Of a DNA stretch of 64,000 nucleotides, positions 8,055-16,230 are shown one piece after another. The stretch's first letter is position 1. Each line of letters starts with the position of its first letter. The notes beneath the pieces were generated by a model that saw only the letters and a list, made by a program, of their open reading frames with translations, did no database searches and had not been told where the DNA came from. The stretch comes from Microbacterium limosum (GTDB lineage: Bacteria; Actinomycetota; Actinomycetes; Actinomycetales; Microbacteriaceae): NCBI RefSeq assembly GCF_036324365.1, contig NZ_CP137080.1, positions 1,984,001 to 2,048,000 on the forward strand. The letters run 5' to 3'. Made by a program: the position numbers and the translations under genes.

Positions 8055-8750
8055 GTGGCCCAGGCCTCGCACGGACCCGTTCTCGACGCCCTGGGTACGC
8101 GAATCGCGGCGGGCGAGCTCCCCCCGGGGTCCGTCCTCACGCTTGCGGGGCTCGAGTCCGAGTACGGTGTGTCCCGCACCGTCATCCGCGAGGCGGTCCG
8201 CGTCCTCGAGGCCATGGGCATGCTCGCGTCCCGACGCCGGGTCGGCGTCACGGTGCGCCCGGTCGCCGAGTGGAGCGCGCTCGACACGCGCCTCATCGAC
8301 TGGCAGCTGCGCGGGCCGCGACGGGACCAGCAGCTGATCGTCGTCACCGAGCTCCGTGCCGCGATCGAGCCGATTGCGGCACGACTCAGCGCCGTGCGCG
8401 CCTCCGACGTCCAGCGGGCGGAGATCCTGCGACTCGCCGCCCGTCTCGAGGAGCTCGGGCACGCGGGCCGGGGCGACTCGGAGGAGTACCTGATCGCCGA
8501 CATCGCCTTCCACGACCTCATCCTCGACGCGAGCGGCAACCTCATGCTCGCCGCGACGAAGGCGCCCATCGCCGCCGTGATCGCGGGGCGCTCGCACCTG
8601 GGTCTCACGCCCGGCACTCCCTACGACGAGGCCCTGCACAACCACATCGAGACCGCCGCCGCGATCGCCCGCGGCGACGCCGACGCGGCCGAGGTCCACA
8701 CCCGCAGGTACGTCGAAGCCGTGCTCAGCGAGGTGCGCGGGAGCAACTAG
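8055..8750 (+). CDS. GntR-family (FadR/FCD subfamily) transcriptional regulator
   Basis: Likely ligand-responsive repressor of the sugar-acid genes. Residues about 10-75 form the winged helix-turn-helix (LAGLESEYGVSRTVIREAVRVLEAMG) and the C-terminal helical FCD domain shows the metal-ligand pattern AFHDLIL and LHNHIETA. The chosen start is GTG 8055, five codons before the domain, with a GGAG four bases upstream; the product has 231 residues. It is divergent from gntP and convergent with the hydroxyacid dehydrogenase. The inducer is probably gluconate, 6-phosphogluconate or idonate, by context only. Confidence 0.88.
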   Translation: MAQASHGPVLDALGTRIAAGELPPGSVLTLAGLESEYGVSRTVIREAVRVLEAMGMLASRRRVGVTVRPVAEWSALDTRLIDWQLRGPRRDQQLIVVTELRAAIEPIAARLSAVRASDVQRAEILRLAARLEELGHAGRGDSEEYLIADIAFHDLILDASGNLMLAATKAPIAAVIAGRSHLGLTPGTPYDEALHNHIETAAAIARGDADAAEVHTRRYVEAVLSEVRGSN

Positions 8751-8766
8751 GGCCCGGCGCGCGGGT

Positions 8767-8936
8767 CCTCTGCCCGGGAGAGTGCCGCGCCCCTCTGCCC
8801 GGGCGAGTGCCGCGCCCCCTCTGCCCGGGCGAGGCGTCCGCGCCCCCATCCCCTCTGCCCGGGAGAGGGCGATTGCCGAGCAGAGGCGAAAAGTCGGCGC
8901 ATCCCTCCTCTCCTCGGCAATCCTCCTCTGCTGGGC
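8767..8936. repeat. REP-like intergenic repeat cluster
   Basis: Four copies of CCTCTGCCCGGG(A/C)GAG at 8767-8782, 8792-8807, 8818-8833 and 8852-8867 are followed by a large inverted repeat: GATTGCCGAG at 8871-8880 with CTCGGCAATC at 8913-8922. An imperfect pair follows, GCCGAGCAGAGG (8875-8886) with CCTCTGCTGGGC (8925-8936). It lies between the convergent 3' ends of the GntR and hydroxyacid dehydrogenase genes and could act as a terminator for both. Confidence 0.75.
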
Positions 8937-9019
8937 AGCGCGCCGTCGGGAAGGCCCTGCCGCGCGTGCGAGCGTGAGGGGATGCGTGGGCCCTCGAGGG
9001 CCGCGCGGGGAGAGGCGGG

Positions 9020-9973
9020 TTAGGGGGTCACCGCGTTCGGCGACCGCTCGCCCCGCAGCACCGTGAGCACGTCGGCCACGGCGCCCTGCGCCATCCGCGC
9101 GATCGCCTCGCGGGTGTGCCCCGCGCTGTGGGGCGTCGACACGACGCGCGGATGACCGACGAGCACGGATGCCGTCGGCGGCTCGGTGTCGTAGACGTCG
9201 ATCGCGACGGCGTGCAGCCGGCCCGCCTCCAGCGCCGACAGCGCGGCGGCCTCGTCGAGCAGCCCGCCGCGGGCGGTGTTGATGACGATCGCCCCCGCGC
9301 GCAGGAGGGCCAGGCGCCGGGCGTCGAGGAGATGGTGGGTCTCGGGCAGCAGTGGCACGTGGACGCTCACGACGTCGCTCATCGAGAGCAGGTCGTCGAG
9401 ATCGGCGCGGTCGACCCCCGCAGCCTCGAACACCGCGTCGGGCAGCAGCGGGTCGTACGCCGCGACGCGCATGCCCAGTCCGCGGGCGCGGTCGGCGACG
9501 AGCCTGCCGATCGCTCCGAATCCGACGACGCCGTACGACCGCCCCGTCAGCTCGATCCCCTCCCCGCGCGGCCACTGCCCCGCCCTCACCCCGGCATCCA
9601 GTCGCGGGATGCCGCGCGCGGCGGCGAAGGCCAGGCCGATCGTCATCTCCGCGACCGCCACGGCGTTGGCGCCCGGCGTGCGCGTGACCACGACGCCCGC
9701 GGCGACCGCGGCATCCCGGTCGACGTTGTCGACGCCGACCCCGTAGCGAGCGATGACCTTCAGCTCGGACGCGTGGTCGAACACCGCTGCGCTGTACTCG
9801 TCGAGACCCGCGATGACGCCGTCGACGCCCGGCAGCGCGCCGACGAGCTCGGCGGCCGTCAGCGGCCTGCCGGTCTCGGCGAACCGCAGCTCGTGGCCGG
9901 CCGCGCGCAGCGGCTCGAGCGCCGGATTGTCACGGTCGCGGCAGAGCGACGTGGGAGTGATCAGGATCTTCAT
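9020..9973 (-). CDS. D-isomer-specific 2-hydroxyacid dehydrogenase (phosphoglycerate/2-ketogluconate reductase type)
   Basis: A 317-residue NAD(P)-dependent dehydrogenase. Visible are the N-terminal ARYGVGVDNVD, the dinucleotide motif VVGFGAIGRL, the substrate-binding Arg in INTARGGLLDE, a Glu in YDTEPP and the catalytic His in STPHSAGHT. Its ATG (9973) overlaps the TGA of the FGGY kinase by 4 bases (ATGA), so the two are translationally coupled. With a sugar-acid kinase and gnd nearby, a role in reducing a 2-keto-6-phospho-aldonate (as KguD does) or oxidising a phosphorylated acid is plausible. The substrate is not determined by sequence. Confidence 0.85.
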   Translation of the reverse strand: MKILITPTSLCRDRDNPALEPLRAAGHELRFAETGRPLTAAELVGALPGVDGVIAGLDEYSAAVFDHASELKVIARYGVGVDNVDRDAAVAAGVVVTRTPGANAVAVAEMTIGLAFAAARGIPRLDAGVRAGQWPRGEGIELTGRSYGVVGFGAIGRLVADRARGLGMRVAAYDPLLPDAVFEAAGVDRADLDDLLSMSDVVSVHVPLLPETHHLLDARRLALLRAGAIVINTARGGLLDEAAALSALEAGRLHAVAIDVYDTEPPTASVLVGHPRVVSTPHSAGHTREAIARMAQGAVADVLTVLRGERSPNAVTP

Positions 9974-11412
9974 ACCGTGTTCCTCTCGGTGCCGGGCAGG
10001 CTCCGGCCGTACTGCTCCAGATAGCGTGCGAAGCCCGCGTCGTACTGCGCACGACGCTCGGTGCGGGGATGCACGATGCGCGGCTCCTCGCCGTCGAGGG
10101 AAGGGTGCGTCTCGGGAAGCCCCGACGCGCGCAGGCCCATCCGCACGGCCCCCGTGATCGAGCTGTGCTGACGGGGGGAGACCTCCATGTCGGCGCCGAA
10201 CACGTCGGCGGTCAGCTGCGCCCAGAACGGGGAGGAGAGGACCCCGCCCGAGAGCACGATGCGTCGTGGGGCGCCGTTGAGGGCGGTGAGTTCCTTGAAG
10301 CAGTGGTAGAGGGAATAGACGATCCCCTCCAGCACCCCCTGATACATGTCCGCGCGGGAATGCTGCGGGCGCAGCTCGACGAGCCCGCCGCGGCGCTGGT
10401 CCTGCCAGCCCGGGCTGCGCTCGCCGAAGAGGAAGGGCAGGAAGACCGGCAGGTCCTGCTTGTCGGCCGAGAGGAGCGGCTCGATCTCGGCGTAGTCCAC
10501 GGAGGCGCCGAAGAGGCGCTCGCGTGCCCAGTCGACGCAGTTGCCGCATCCCGACGTCGCGGCACCGCTGAGCGCACCGAGGGGCGAGCGGTAGGACCAC
10601 GTGCTGAGCGTCGGCGAGAACGAGGGGTGGCGGGTGGAGAAGCGCAGGGCGCCGCTCGTGCCCATCGAGAACGTCATGTCGCCCGGGTTGGTGGCGAGGT
10701 CCCCCACCTGGCTGAGGCCGCCGTCGGGACCGGGGGTGAGGACGGGGATGCCGGGGCGCAGGCCCAGCAGCACGGCCGCCTCCGCGGTCAGCCCCGCCGT
10801 GGCCGTCGCGTCCTTCAGCTCGGGCAGCACGACGCCGCGAAGGCCGAGGCGAGCGATGACCTCGTCGTCCCATTGCGCCGTGTGCGCGTTGAGCAGGCCG
10901 GTGCCCGAGGCCAGCGCGGGGTTGGTCCACACCTCCCCCGTCAGCCGCGCGAACGTGAGGCTCGGCTGATCGAGCGCGACGAGCCCGTCGAGGCTCTGCC
11001 CCTGCTCCGCAAGGTGCAGCAGCTTGAAGACCGGGTAGACGGCGTTGACCATGCACCCGGTGCGCTCGTAGAACCACCAGGTGAACTCCTGGTCGGCGCG
11101 CAGCCTCGCGCAGAGGTCCTGGGCGCCCGTGTACGGCCACTCCATGACGGGGGTGACGGGGGTGAGGTCGGGGGTCCGCAGCGTCAGGCCGTGCCAGGTG
11201 CCGCTCAGCACGATCAGATCGACGGGCCGACCGCGCGCGCTCTCGCGCCCGAGCGCCATCAGCTGCGTGTAGACGTCGTCGCCGTCGCGCACCGCGGCAT
11301 CCGGCCCGTCCACCTCGAATCGGCGGCTGCGGACCGAGATCTCTCCGCTGTCGGTGTCGAAGAGCATCGTCTTCGCCGAGGTCGTGCTGGCTTCGAGCGC
11401 GAGAATGATCAT
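9970..11412 (-). CDS. FGGY-family carbohydrate kinase, gluconokinase-like
   Basis: ATP-dependent sugar or sugar-acid kinase of 480 residues, the family's normal length. It has an actin-fold N-terminus (ILALEASTTSAKTMLFD), a glycine-rich ATP-contact segment MGTSGALRF and a late adenosine motif VLSGGVLSSPFWAQL. Resemblance to FGGY gluconokinases (NAVYPVFKLLHL, EFTWWFYERTGCM) and the gluconate neighbours suggest phosphorylation of gluconate or a ketogluconate. The ATG at 11412 begins MIILALEAS. It is divergent from the KDPG aldolase gene across a 108-base region holding a perfect 12-base palindrome. Confidence 0.85.
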   Translation of the reverse strand: MIILALEASTTSAKTMLFDTDSGEISVRSRRFEVDGPDAAVRDGDDVYTQLMALGRESARGRPVDLIVLSGTWHGLTLRTPDLTPVTPVMEWPYTGAQDLCARLRADQEFTWWFYERTGCMVNAVYPVFKLLHLAEQGQSLDGLVALDQPSLTFARLTGEVWTNPALASGTGLLNAHTAQWDDEVIARLGLRGVVLPELKDATATAGLTAEAAVLLGLRPGIPVLTPGPDGGLSQVGDLATNPGDMTFSMGTSGALRFSTRHPSFSPTLSTWSYRSPLGALSGAATSGCGNCVDWARERLFGASVDYAEIEPLLSADKQDLPVFLPFLFGERSPGWQDQRRGGLVELRPQHSRADMYQGVLEGIVYSLYHCFKELTALNGAPRRIVLSGGVLSSPFWAQLTADVFGADMEVSPRQHSSITGAVRMGLRASGLPETHPSLDGEEPRIVHPRTERRAQYDAGFARYLEQYGRSLPGTERNTV

Positions 11413-11472
11413 GGTGTCCTGGTCCGTCGTTGGGAGGGCGCGGTGCGGCACATCGTCGTCACCCGGCCAATG

Positions 11473-11484
11473 ATATGATCATAT
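11473..11484. promoter_or_regulatory. Perfect palindrome ATATGATCATAT between the kinase and eda genes
   Basis: A 12-base perfect palindrome, strikingly AT-rich for this genome, 36 bases before the eda ATG and 60 bases before the kinase ATG. Each strand contains TATGAT, a good -10 hexamer, so it may be operator, two overlapping promoters, or both. GntR-type regulators bind such sites; which regulator acts here is not known. Confidence 0.55.
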
Positions 11485-11520
11485 TGACCGCCGCGCGACG
11501 TCCGCGCCTTCGGGAAGCAG

Positions 11521-12174
11521 ATGATGATGTCCCCTCTCCTAGACCGCCTCGCCGCCCACAGGATCGTCCCCGTCGTGACCGCGACCACCGCCGACGAGGG
11601 GGCGCGCATCTCGGCCGCGCTCGCCGAGGGGGGCCTGCCCGTCGCGGAGATCACCTTCCGCACGGCCGCCGCCGCCGCCGCGATCGAGGCCGCCTCCGCG
11701 CGCGGCGACGTGCTGATCGGCGCCGGCACCGTCATCCGCCCCGATCAGGTGGATGCCGCGGTCTCCGCCGGTGCGCGCTTCATCGTCTCCCCCGGCACGT
11801 CCCGCGCCGTCATGGAGCGCTGCGGCGAGCACGGAGTGCCGATCGTGCCGGGAGCGGTCACCGCCACGGAGATCCAGGCCGCCCTCGAGCACGGCGCACC
11901 CGCGGTGAAGTTCTTCCCCGCCGAGTCCTCCGGCGGGGCGGCCAGCCTGCGCGCCCTCTCGGCGCCGTTCGCCGACGTGCGATTCCTGCCCACGGGCGGC
12001 ATCTCGCCGAAGAACATGCACGACTACCTCGCGATCCCCTCCGTCCTCGCCGTCGGCGGATCGTGGATGCTGCCGCCCGACGCCGTGCGGGCGGGCGACT
12101 GGGACCGGATCGTGCGCCTCACACGCGAGGCCGTCGCCATCGCCGAATCGGAGCACACGACCGCACTACGCTAG
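11521..12174 (+). CDS. eda: 2-dehydro-3-deoxy-6-phosphogluconate (KDPG) aldolase
   Basis: Class I aldolase cleaving KDPG to pyruvate and glyceraldehyde 3-phosphate. The 217-residue product has the Eda core: catalytic Glu in PVAEITFRT, the phosphate-site GAGTV, the GAxFIVSPG segment and the Schiff-base Lys in AVKFFPAE, then LPTGGI. Three consecutive ATG codons (11521, 11524, 11527) follow a GGGAAG Shine-Dalgarno; spacing fits 11524 or 11527 best, and the longest form is listed. No 6-phosphogluconate dehydratase (edd) gene is in the window, so KDPG must come from another source or from a dehydratase elsewhere. gnd follows 61 bases downstream. Confidence 0.92.
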   Translation: MMMSPLLDRLAAHRIVPVVTATTADEGARISAALAEGGLPVAEITFRTAAAAAAIEAASARGDVLIGAGTVIRPDQVDAAVSAGARFIVSPGTSRAVMERCGEHGVPIVPGAVTATEIQAALEHGAPAVKFFPAESSGGAASLRALSAPFADVRFLPTGGISPKNMHDYLAIPSVLAVGGSWMLPPDAVRAGDWDRIVRLTREAVAIAESEHTTALR

Positions 12175-12235
12175 GGAACGGTCCCGGGTGCATCCTGTCG
12201 CGGAGCACTGCTGGTCGGCACGCACGAGGAGAGGT

Positions 12236-13807
12236 ATGAACAGCACCAACACGTCCACCGATCGAGACGACGACCCGGGTTCGGCCGAGGTCCACGAGGG
12301 CGCGCCCTCGCCCGAGGACGTCCCCCGCGACGCCCCCGCGCCCACGGGTCCCGCCAGCGGCACGGCCCCCACGGCCAATATCGGCGTCGTCGGCCTCGCG
12401 GTGATGGGCTCCAACCTGGCGCGCAACCTCGCCTCCCGCGAAGGCAACACCGTCGCCATCTACAACCGCAGCCACGAGAAGACCGAGCAGCTCGTCGCCG
12501 CGCACCCGGAGGCCGAGTTCGTCCCGGCCTCCTCCTACGAGGAGTTCGCCGCGTCGCTGACGACCCCCCGCACCGCGATCATCATGGTCAAGGCCGGACG
12601 GGCGACGGATGCCGTCATCGACGCGCTGATCGAGGTCTTCGAACCCGGCGACATCATCGTCGACGGCGGCAACGCCCTCTTCACCGACACGATCCGCCGT
12701 GAGAAGGCCGTCCGCGAGACGGGCATCAACTTCGTCGGCGCCGGCATCTCCGGCGGCGAGGAGGGAGCCCTGAACGGCCCCTCGATCATGCCCGGCGGCT
12801 CCGACGAGTCGTGGGTGACGCTCGGCCCGATTCTCCGCTCCATCGCGGCCGTCGCCGAGGGCGAGCCCTGCGTGACGCACGTCGGGCACGACGGGGCCGG
12901 TCACTTCGTGAAGATGGTGCACAACGGCATCGAGTACGCCGACATGCAGCTCATCGCCGAGGCCTACGACCTCATCCGGCGCGGAACCGGCAAGACCCCC
13001 GCCGAGATCGCCGACGTCTTCGCCGAGTGGAACCGCGGCGAGCTCGAGAGCTACCTCATCGAGATCACCGCCGAGGTGCTGCGCCAGGTGGATGCCGCGA
13101 CCGGCAAGCCGCTCGTCGACGTCATCCTCGACCAGGCCGGCGCCAAGGGCACGGGCGCGTGGACGGTGCAGACGGCCCTGTCCCTCGGCGTCCCCGTCTC
13201 GGGTATCGCCGAGGCGACGTTCGCCCGCTCGCTGTCCTCGCACCCCGAGCAGCGCGCCGTGTCGGGCGACCTGCCCGGTCCCGCAGAGGGCCTGTCGGTC
13301 GACGACGTCGACGCGTTCATCGAGGACGTCCGCCTCGCGCTCTACGCCTCGAAGATCGTGGCGTACTCGCAGGGCTTCGACGAGATCCGTGCCGGCGCGG
13401 CCGAGTACGACTGGTCGATCGACCTGGGGGCGATCGCGAAGATCTGGCGCGGCGGCTGCATCATCCGTGCCCAGTTCCTCAACCGCATCGCCGAGGCGTA
13501 CGACGTCGAGCCGGGCCTCCCCGTGCTGCTGACGGCCCCGTACTTCGTCGAGGCGCTGGGCCGTGCGCAGGCCGCGTGGCGTCGTGTCGTCGCCGAGGCC
13601 GCCGCCGCCGGCATCCCCGCTCCGGCGTTCTCGTCGTCGCTGTCGTACTACGACGGCCTGCGCGCCGAGCGCCTTCCCGCATCGCTGATCCAGGGACAGC
13701 GCGACTTCTTCGGTGCGCACACCTACAAGCGCATCGACAAGGAGGGCACCTTCCACACGCTGTGGTCGGGAGACCGCACCGAGATCGAGGCCGAAGACAC
13801 CCACTGA
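12236..13807 (+). CDS. gnd: 6-phosphogluconate dehydrogenase, decarboxylating
   Basis: Oxidises and decarboxylates 6-phosphogluconate to ribulose 5-phosphate with NADP+. The product has 523 residues. An acidic, low-complexity extension of about 40 residues, absent from most homologues, precedes the cofactor motif NIGVVGLAVMGSNLARNLA. Catalytic residues lie in HFVKMVHNGIEYADMQ and the C-terminal helical domain contains SYYDGLR. ATG 12236 has an ideal GAGGAGAGG ribosome-binding site, which supports the extension being translated. Downstream of eda on the same strand and followed by a strong terminator, it is the outlet of the island into the pentose phosphate pathway. Confidence 0.96.
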   Translation: MNSTNTSTDRDDDPGSAEVHEGAPSPEDVPRDAPAPTGPASGTAPTANIGVVGLAVMGSNLARNLASREGNTVAIYNRSHEKTEQLVAAHPEAEFVPASSYEEFAASLTTPRTAIIMVKAGRATDAVIDALIEVFEPGDIIVDGGNALFTDTIRREKAVRETGINFVGAGISGGEEGALNGPSIMPGGSDESWVTLGPILRSIAAVAEGEPCVTHVGHDGAGHFVKMVHNGIEYADMQLIAEAYDLIRRGTGKTPAEIADVFAEWNRGELESYLIEITAEVLRQVDAATGKPLVDVILDQAGAKGTGAWTVQTALSLGVPVSGIAEATFARSLSSHPEQRAVSGDLPGPAEGLSVDDVDAFIEDVRLALYASKIVAYSQGFDEIRAGAAEYDWSIDLGAIAKIWRGGCIIRAQFLNRIAEAYDVEPGLPVLLTAPYFVEALGRAQAAWRRVVAEAAAAGIPAPAFSSSLSYYDGLRAERLPASLIQGQRDFFGAHTYKRIDKEGTFHTLWSGDRTEIEAEDTH

Positions 13808-13825
13808 CGCCACGATCGCGTCCGC

Positions 13826-13860
13826 GAGGCGCCGGTGCACATCTGCTGCACCGGCGCCTC
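13826..13860 (+). terminator. Terminator hairpin after gnd
   Basis: Perfect 14-base arms (13826-13839 and 13847-13860, GAGGCGCCGGTGCA and its complement) with a 7-base loop, 18 bases after the gnd stop. It lies between convergent genes and could also serve the ABC transporter genes on the other strand. No T-run follows. Confidence 0.75.
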
Positions 13861-13886
13861 CGTCGTATCGCCCTGGCCCCAGCGGG

Positions 13887-14612
13887 TCAGCGCGTGATGT
13901 CGCGCACGCTCCCCCGCTCGAGGCGCAGCCGGCGCGTCGCCCGCCTCGCCACGGCGGAGTCGTGCGTGACGACGATGAGGGTCAGCCCCTGCCCGTTCAG
14001 GCCCTCCAGCAGTGCGAGGATCTCGTCTCGCATCGACTCGTCGAGGTTTCCGGTGGGCTCGTCCGCCAGCAGGACCCGCGGGCGCTTCACGATGGCGCGC
14101 GCGATCGCGACGCGCTGCTGCTGACCGCCCGAGAGCTCGCCCGGGCGATGATCCGCCCGCTCGGCGAGCCCCACATGGGTCAGCGCCTCCGCGACCCGCG
14201 CCCTGCGCTCGGCGGGCGCGACCCGGAGCGGCTCGAGCGCCATGTCGACGTTCTCGTGCGCGGTGAGGGTGGGGATCAGGTTGAATCCCTGGAAGACGAA
14301 ACCGATCTCGTGCGCCCGCAGGCGTCCGAGCGCGGTCGCAGAGGCCCGGGCGATGTCGGTGCCGCCGAGCATCACGGTGCCGGAAGTTGGCCGGTCCAGC
14401 GCTCCAAGCAGCTGGAGGAACGTCGACTTGCCGCCCCCGGTGGGCCCCTGGATCGTGACGAACTCGCCCGCCGCGATCTCGATGTCGACGCCCGTGAGCG
14501 CCGTCACCCGGCGACCCTTCTGCGGGTAGGTCTTCACGACCCGCGAGAGGCGGTAAAGCGTGGATGCCGCGGCATCCGCCGTACCCGTGCTCTCAGTGGT
14601 GATGAGTGTCAT
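13887..14612 (-). CDS. ABC transporter ATP-binding protein, MacB/LolD type
   Basis: ATPase subunit of an exporter or mechanotransducing complex, 241 residues. It has Walker A GPTGGGKST, Q-loop VFQGFNLIPTLTAHENV, signature LSGGQQQRVAIARA, Walker B VLLADEPTGNLDE and the switch His in VVTHDSAVA. ATG 14612 is preceded by GAAGGAGAT at good spacing. It is 26 bases downstream of its permease partner, and both are divergent from a two-component system that probably regulates them. Confidence 0.92.
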   Translation of the reverse strand: MTLITTESTGTADAAASTLYRLSRVVKTYPQKGRRVTALTGVDIEIAAGEFVTIQGPTGGGKSTFLQLLGALDRPTSGTVMLGGTDIARASATALGRLRAHEIGFVFQGFNLIPTLTAHENVDMALEPLRVAPAERRARVAEALTHVGLAERADHRPGELSGGQQQRVAIARAIVKRPRVLLADEPTGNLDESMRDEILALLEGLNGQGLTLIVVTHDSAVARRATRRLRLERGSVRDITR

Positions 14613-14638
14613 GTCCGTATCTCCTTCGTGTGTGTGCA

Positions 14639-16078
14639 TCAGCCGACCGAACGCAGCGCTTCGGCGGGACTCAGACGGGCCGCGCGCCATCCGCCGAACG
14701 CACCGGCGACGAGGCCTCCCGCGACGGCGAGGCCGACGGCCGCGGCGATGATCCCGGCCGTCACGGGCGCTTGCAGCACGATGTCCGTCGTGGTCTGCGT
14801 CGCCGCGGCGGCGCCGAAGCCTCCCGGGCCGCCCATGCCGCCCGGGCCCGTCTCGGCGGCCGGGGCGGACGAGATCGTCGGGGCTGCCACATTGATGGCG
14901 AGGACGCCGGCGAGCCCCACCACGACGCCCACGGCGCCGCCGACGAGCCCCTGCACGAGCGATTCCCCGGCGACCTGCCCGACGACCCGACGGTTCGACC
15001 AGCCGATCGCCTTCAGCGTTCCGAACTCCCGCGTGCGCCGAGACACCCCCGAGATCGTGAAGAGCACCGCGAGCAGCACGGCGACGGTCAGGACGACGAC
15101 GGAGAGCCAGGTGCCGAGGCTCGTGATGAGCAACGTGGCGCTCGAGAGCGATCCGGAGACGTCCGAGGCGAGGTCCGACTGGGAGCTGACCGTGGCATCC
15201 GGCAGCTCCTCGCCGATCGCGTCCTGTACGGCGGCGATGGCGTCGGAGGACTCCGCCTGGACGTAGACGGTGGAGACGACGTCCTCGACTCCGGCGAGCT
15301 CCTGAGCGACGCCCAACGGCAGATACACGTTCGCGGCAGTGTCCGCATCGCTCGAGGTCGATGCGACGACGCCGACGACCTCCACGTCGGCACCGGCGAC
15401 GTCGATCGTGTCGCCGACGGCGATCTCCGCCGTCGCGGCGTAGGTCGCATCGACGACGGCGACGTACGCCTCCGCGTCATCCGCCGCCAGGCCGCGTCCG
15501 CCGGTCAGCTCGACGGCGGACAACGGCCCCACCGACGCGGCGGCGGGATCGACGCCGAGCACCGTGAAGGAGTCGAGGTCGAAGGCGCTTCCCCCGGCGC
15601 CGTCCGCGCCGCCCTCGGGGGGCGCCGCGCCCTCTCCCGGGGCGGTCGTCTGCGAGCGGTCGGGCATCTCGCCGGAGAAGGTCGTGTTGGTCAGGCTCAG
15701 CGCCCCGGATGCCGCGGCGACCCCGTCGATCGCCAGGATGTCATCCAGCGTCGACGAGTCCAGAGTGCCGCGCATGCGGTCCGTCATCAGCCGAGACTGA
15801 CTGAGCGTCGTCGTCCCGTCCGCACTCTCTCCCGCGCCGTCCTCGAACTCGAACTGAGGTCCCCCGCCCGATCCGGGTTCCGCCCGGGCGCCCGTGACGG
15901 TCAGGTCGGTTCCGACGCCGTAGACCGATTCGAGCGCCTGCGCCTGCGCCTCGCGGACTCCCGCCGACAGCGCGTTCACGATGATCACGAGCGCGATCGC
16001 CAGGCCCAGCCCCGCCGCGACGATGATCGTCTGTTTCTTGCGGCCCGCCAGTTCGCGCCGCAGATACATGCCGTACAT
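14639..16078 (-). CDS. ABC transporter permease, FtsX/MacB family
   Basis: A 479-residue permease with one N-terminal helix (about residues 15-38, KQTIIVAAGLGLAIALVIIV), a large extracytoplasmic MacB_PCD-type domain with Gly/Ala-rich low-complexity stretches (about 40-325), and three C-terminal helices. These carry the FtsX-type motif SRRTREFGTLKAIGWSNRRVVGQV. The start listed is 16078; an in-frame ATG at 16069 is equally possible. It is the first gene of the exporter pair. The substrate may be a peptide, antibiotic or cell-envelope component; the sequence does not say. Confidence 0.9.
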   Translation of the reverse strand: MYGMYLRRELAGRKKQTIIVAAGLGLAIALVIIVNALSAGVREAQAQALESVYGVGTDLTVTGARAEPGSGGGPQFEFEDGAGESADGTTTLSQSRLMTDRMRGTLDSSTLDDILAIDGVAAASGALSLTNTTFSGEMPDRSQTTAPGEGAAPPEGGADGAGGSAFDLDSFTVLGVDPAAASVGPLSAVELTGGRGLAADDAEAYVAVVDATYAATAEIAVGDTIDVAGADVEVVGVVASTSSDADTAANVYLPLGVAQELAGVEDVVSTVYVQAESSDAIAAVQDAIGEELPDATVSSQSDLASDVSGSLSSATLLITSLGTWLSVVVLTVAVLLAVLFTISGVSRRTREFGTLKAIGWSNRRVVGQVAGESLVQGLVGGAVGVVVGLAGVLAINVAAPTISSAPAAETGPGGMGGPGGFGAAAATQTTTDIVLQAPVTAGIIAAAVGLAVAGGLVAGAFGGWRAARLSPAEALRSVG

Positions 16079-16230
16079 CTCTCTCCCTCTCGTCGGCCAC
16101 TCGGCCCACCGGAAGCGACGTTAGGGAGCCATCTCATGGAGACCCTCAGCGCCGCCTATCGGGACGCTATGGACGCGCGGCATCCCTCACAGGAACGGCA
16201 TGGCCCTCTTCATAGCCGGCGCATAGGTTG

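Noticed and set aside
8767-8867. Possible CRISPR or phage attachment site
   Set aside because: Units are short, spacing is irregular, and no integrase or cas gene is nearby.
11521-13807. Complete Entner-Doudoroff operon
   Set aside because: eda and gnd are present but no 6-phosphogluconate dehydratase was found on either strand in the window.
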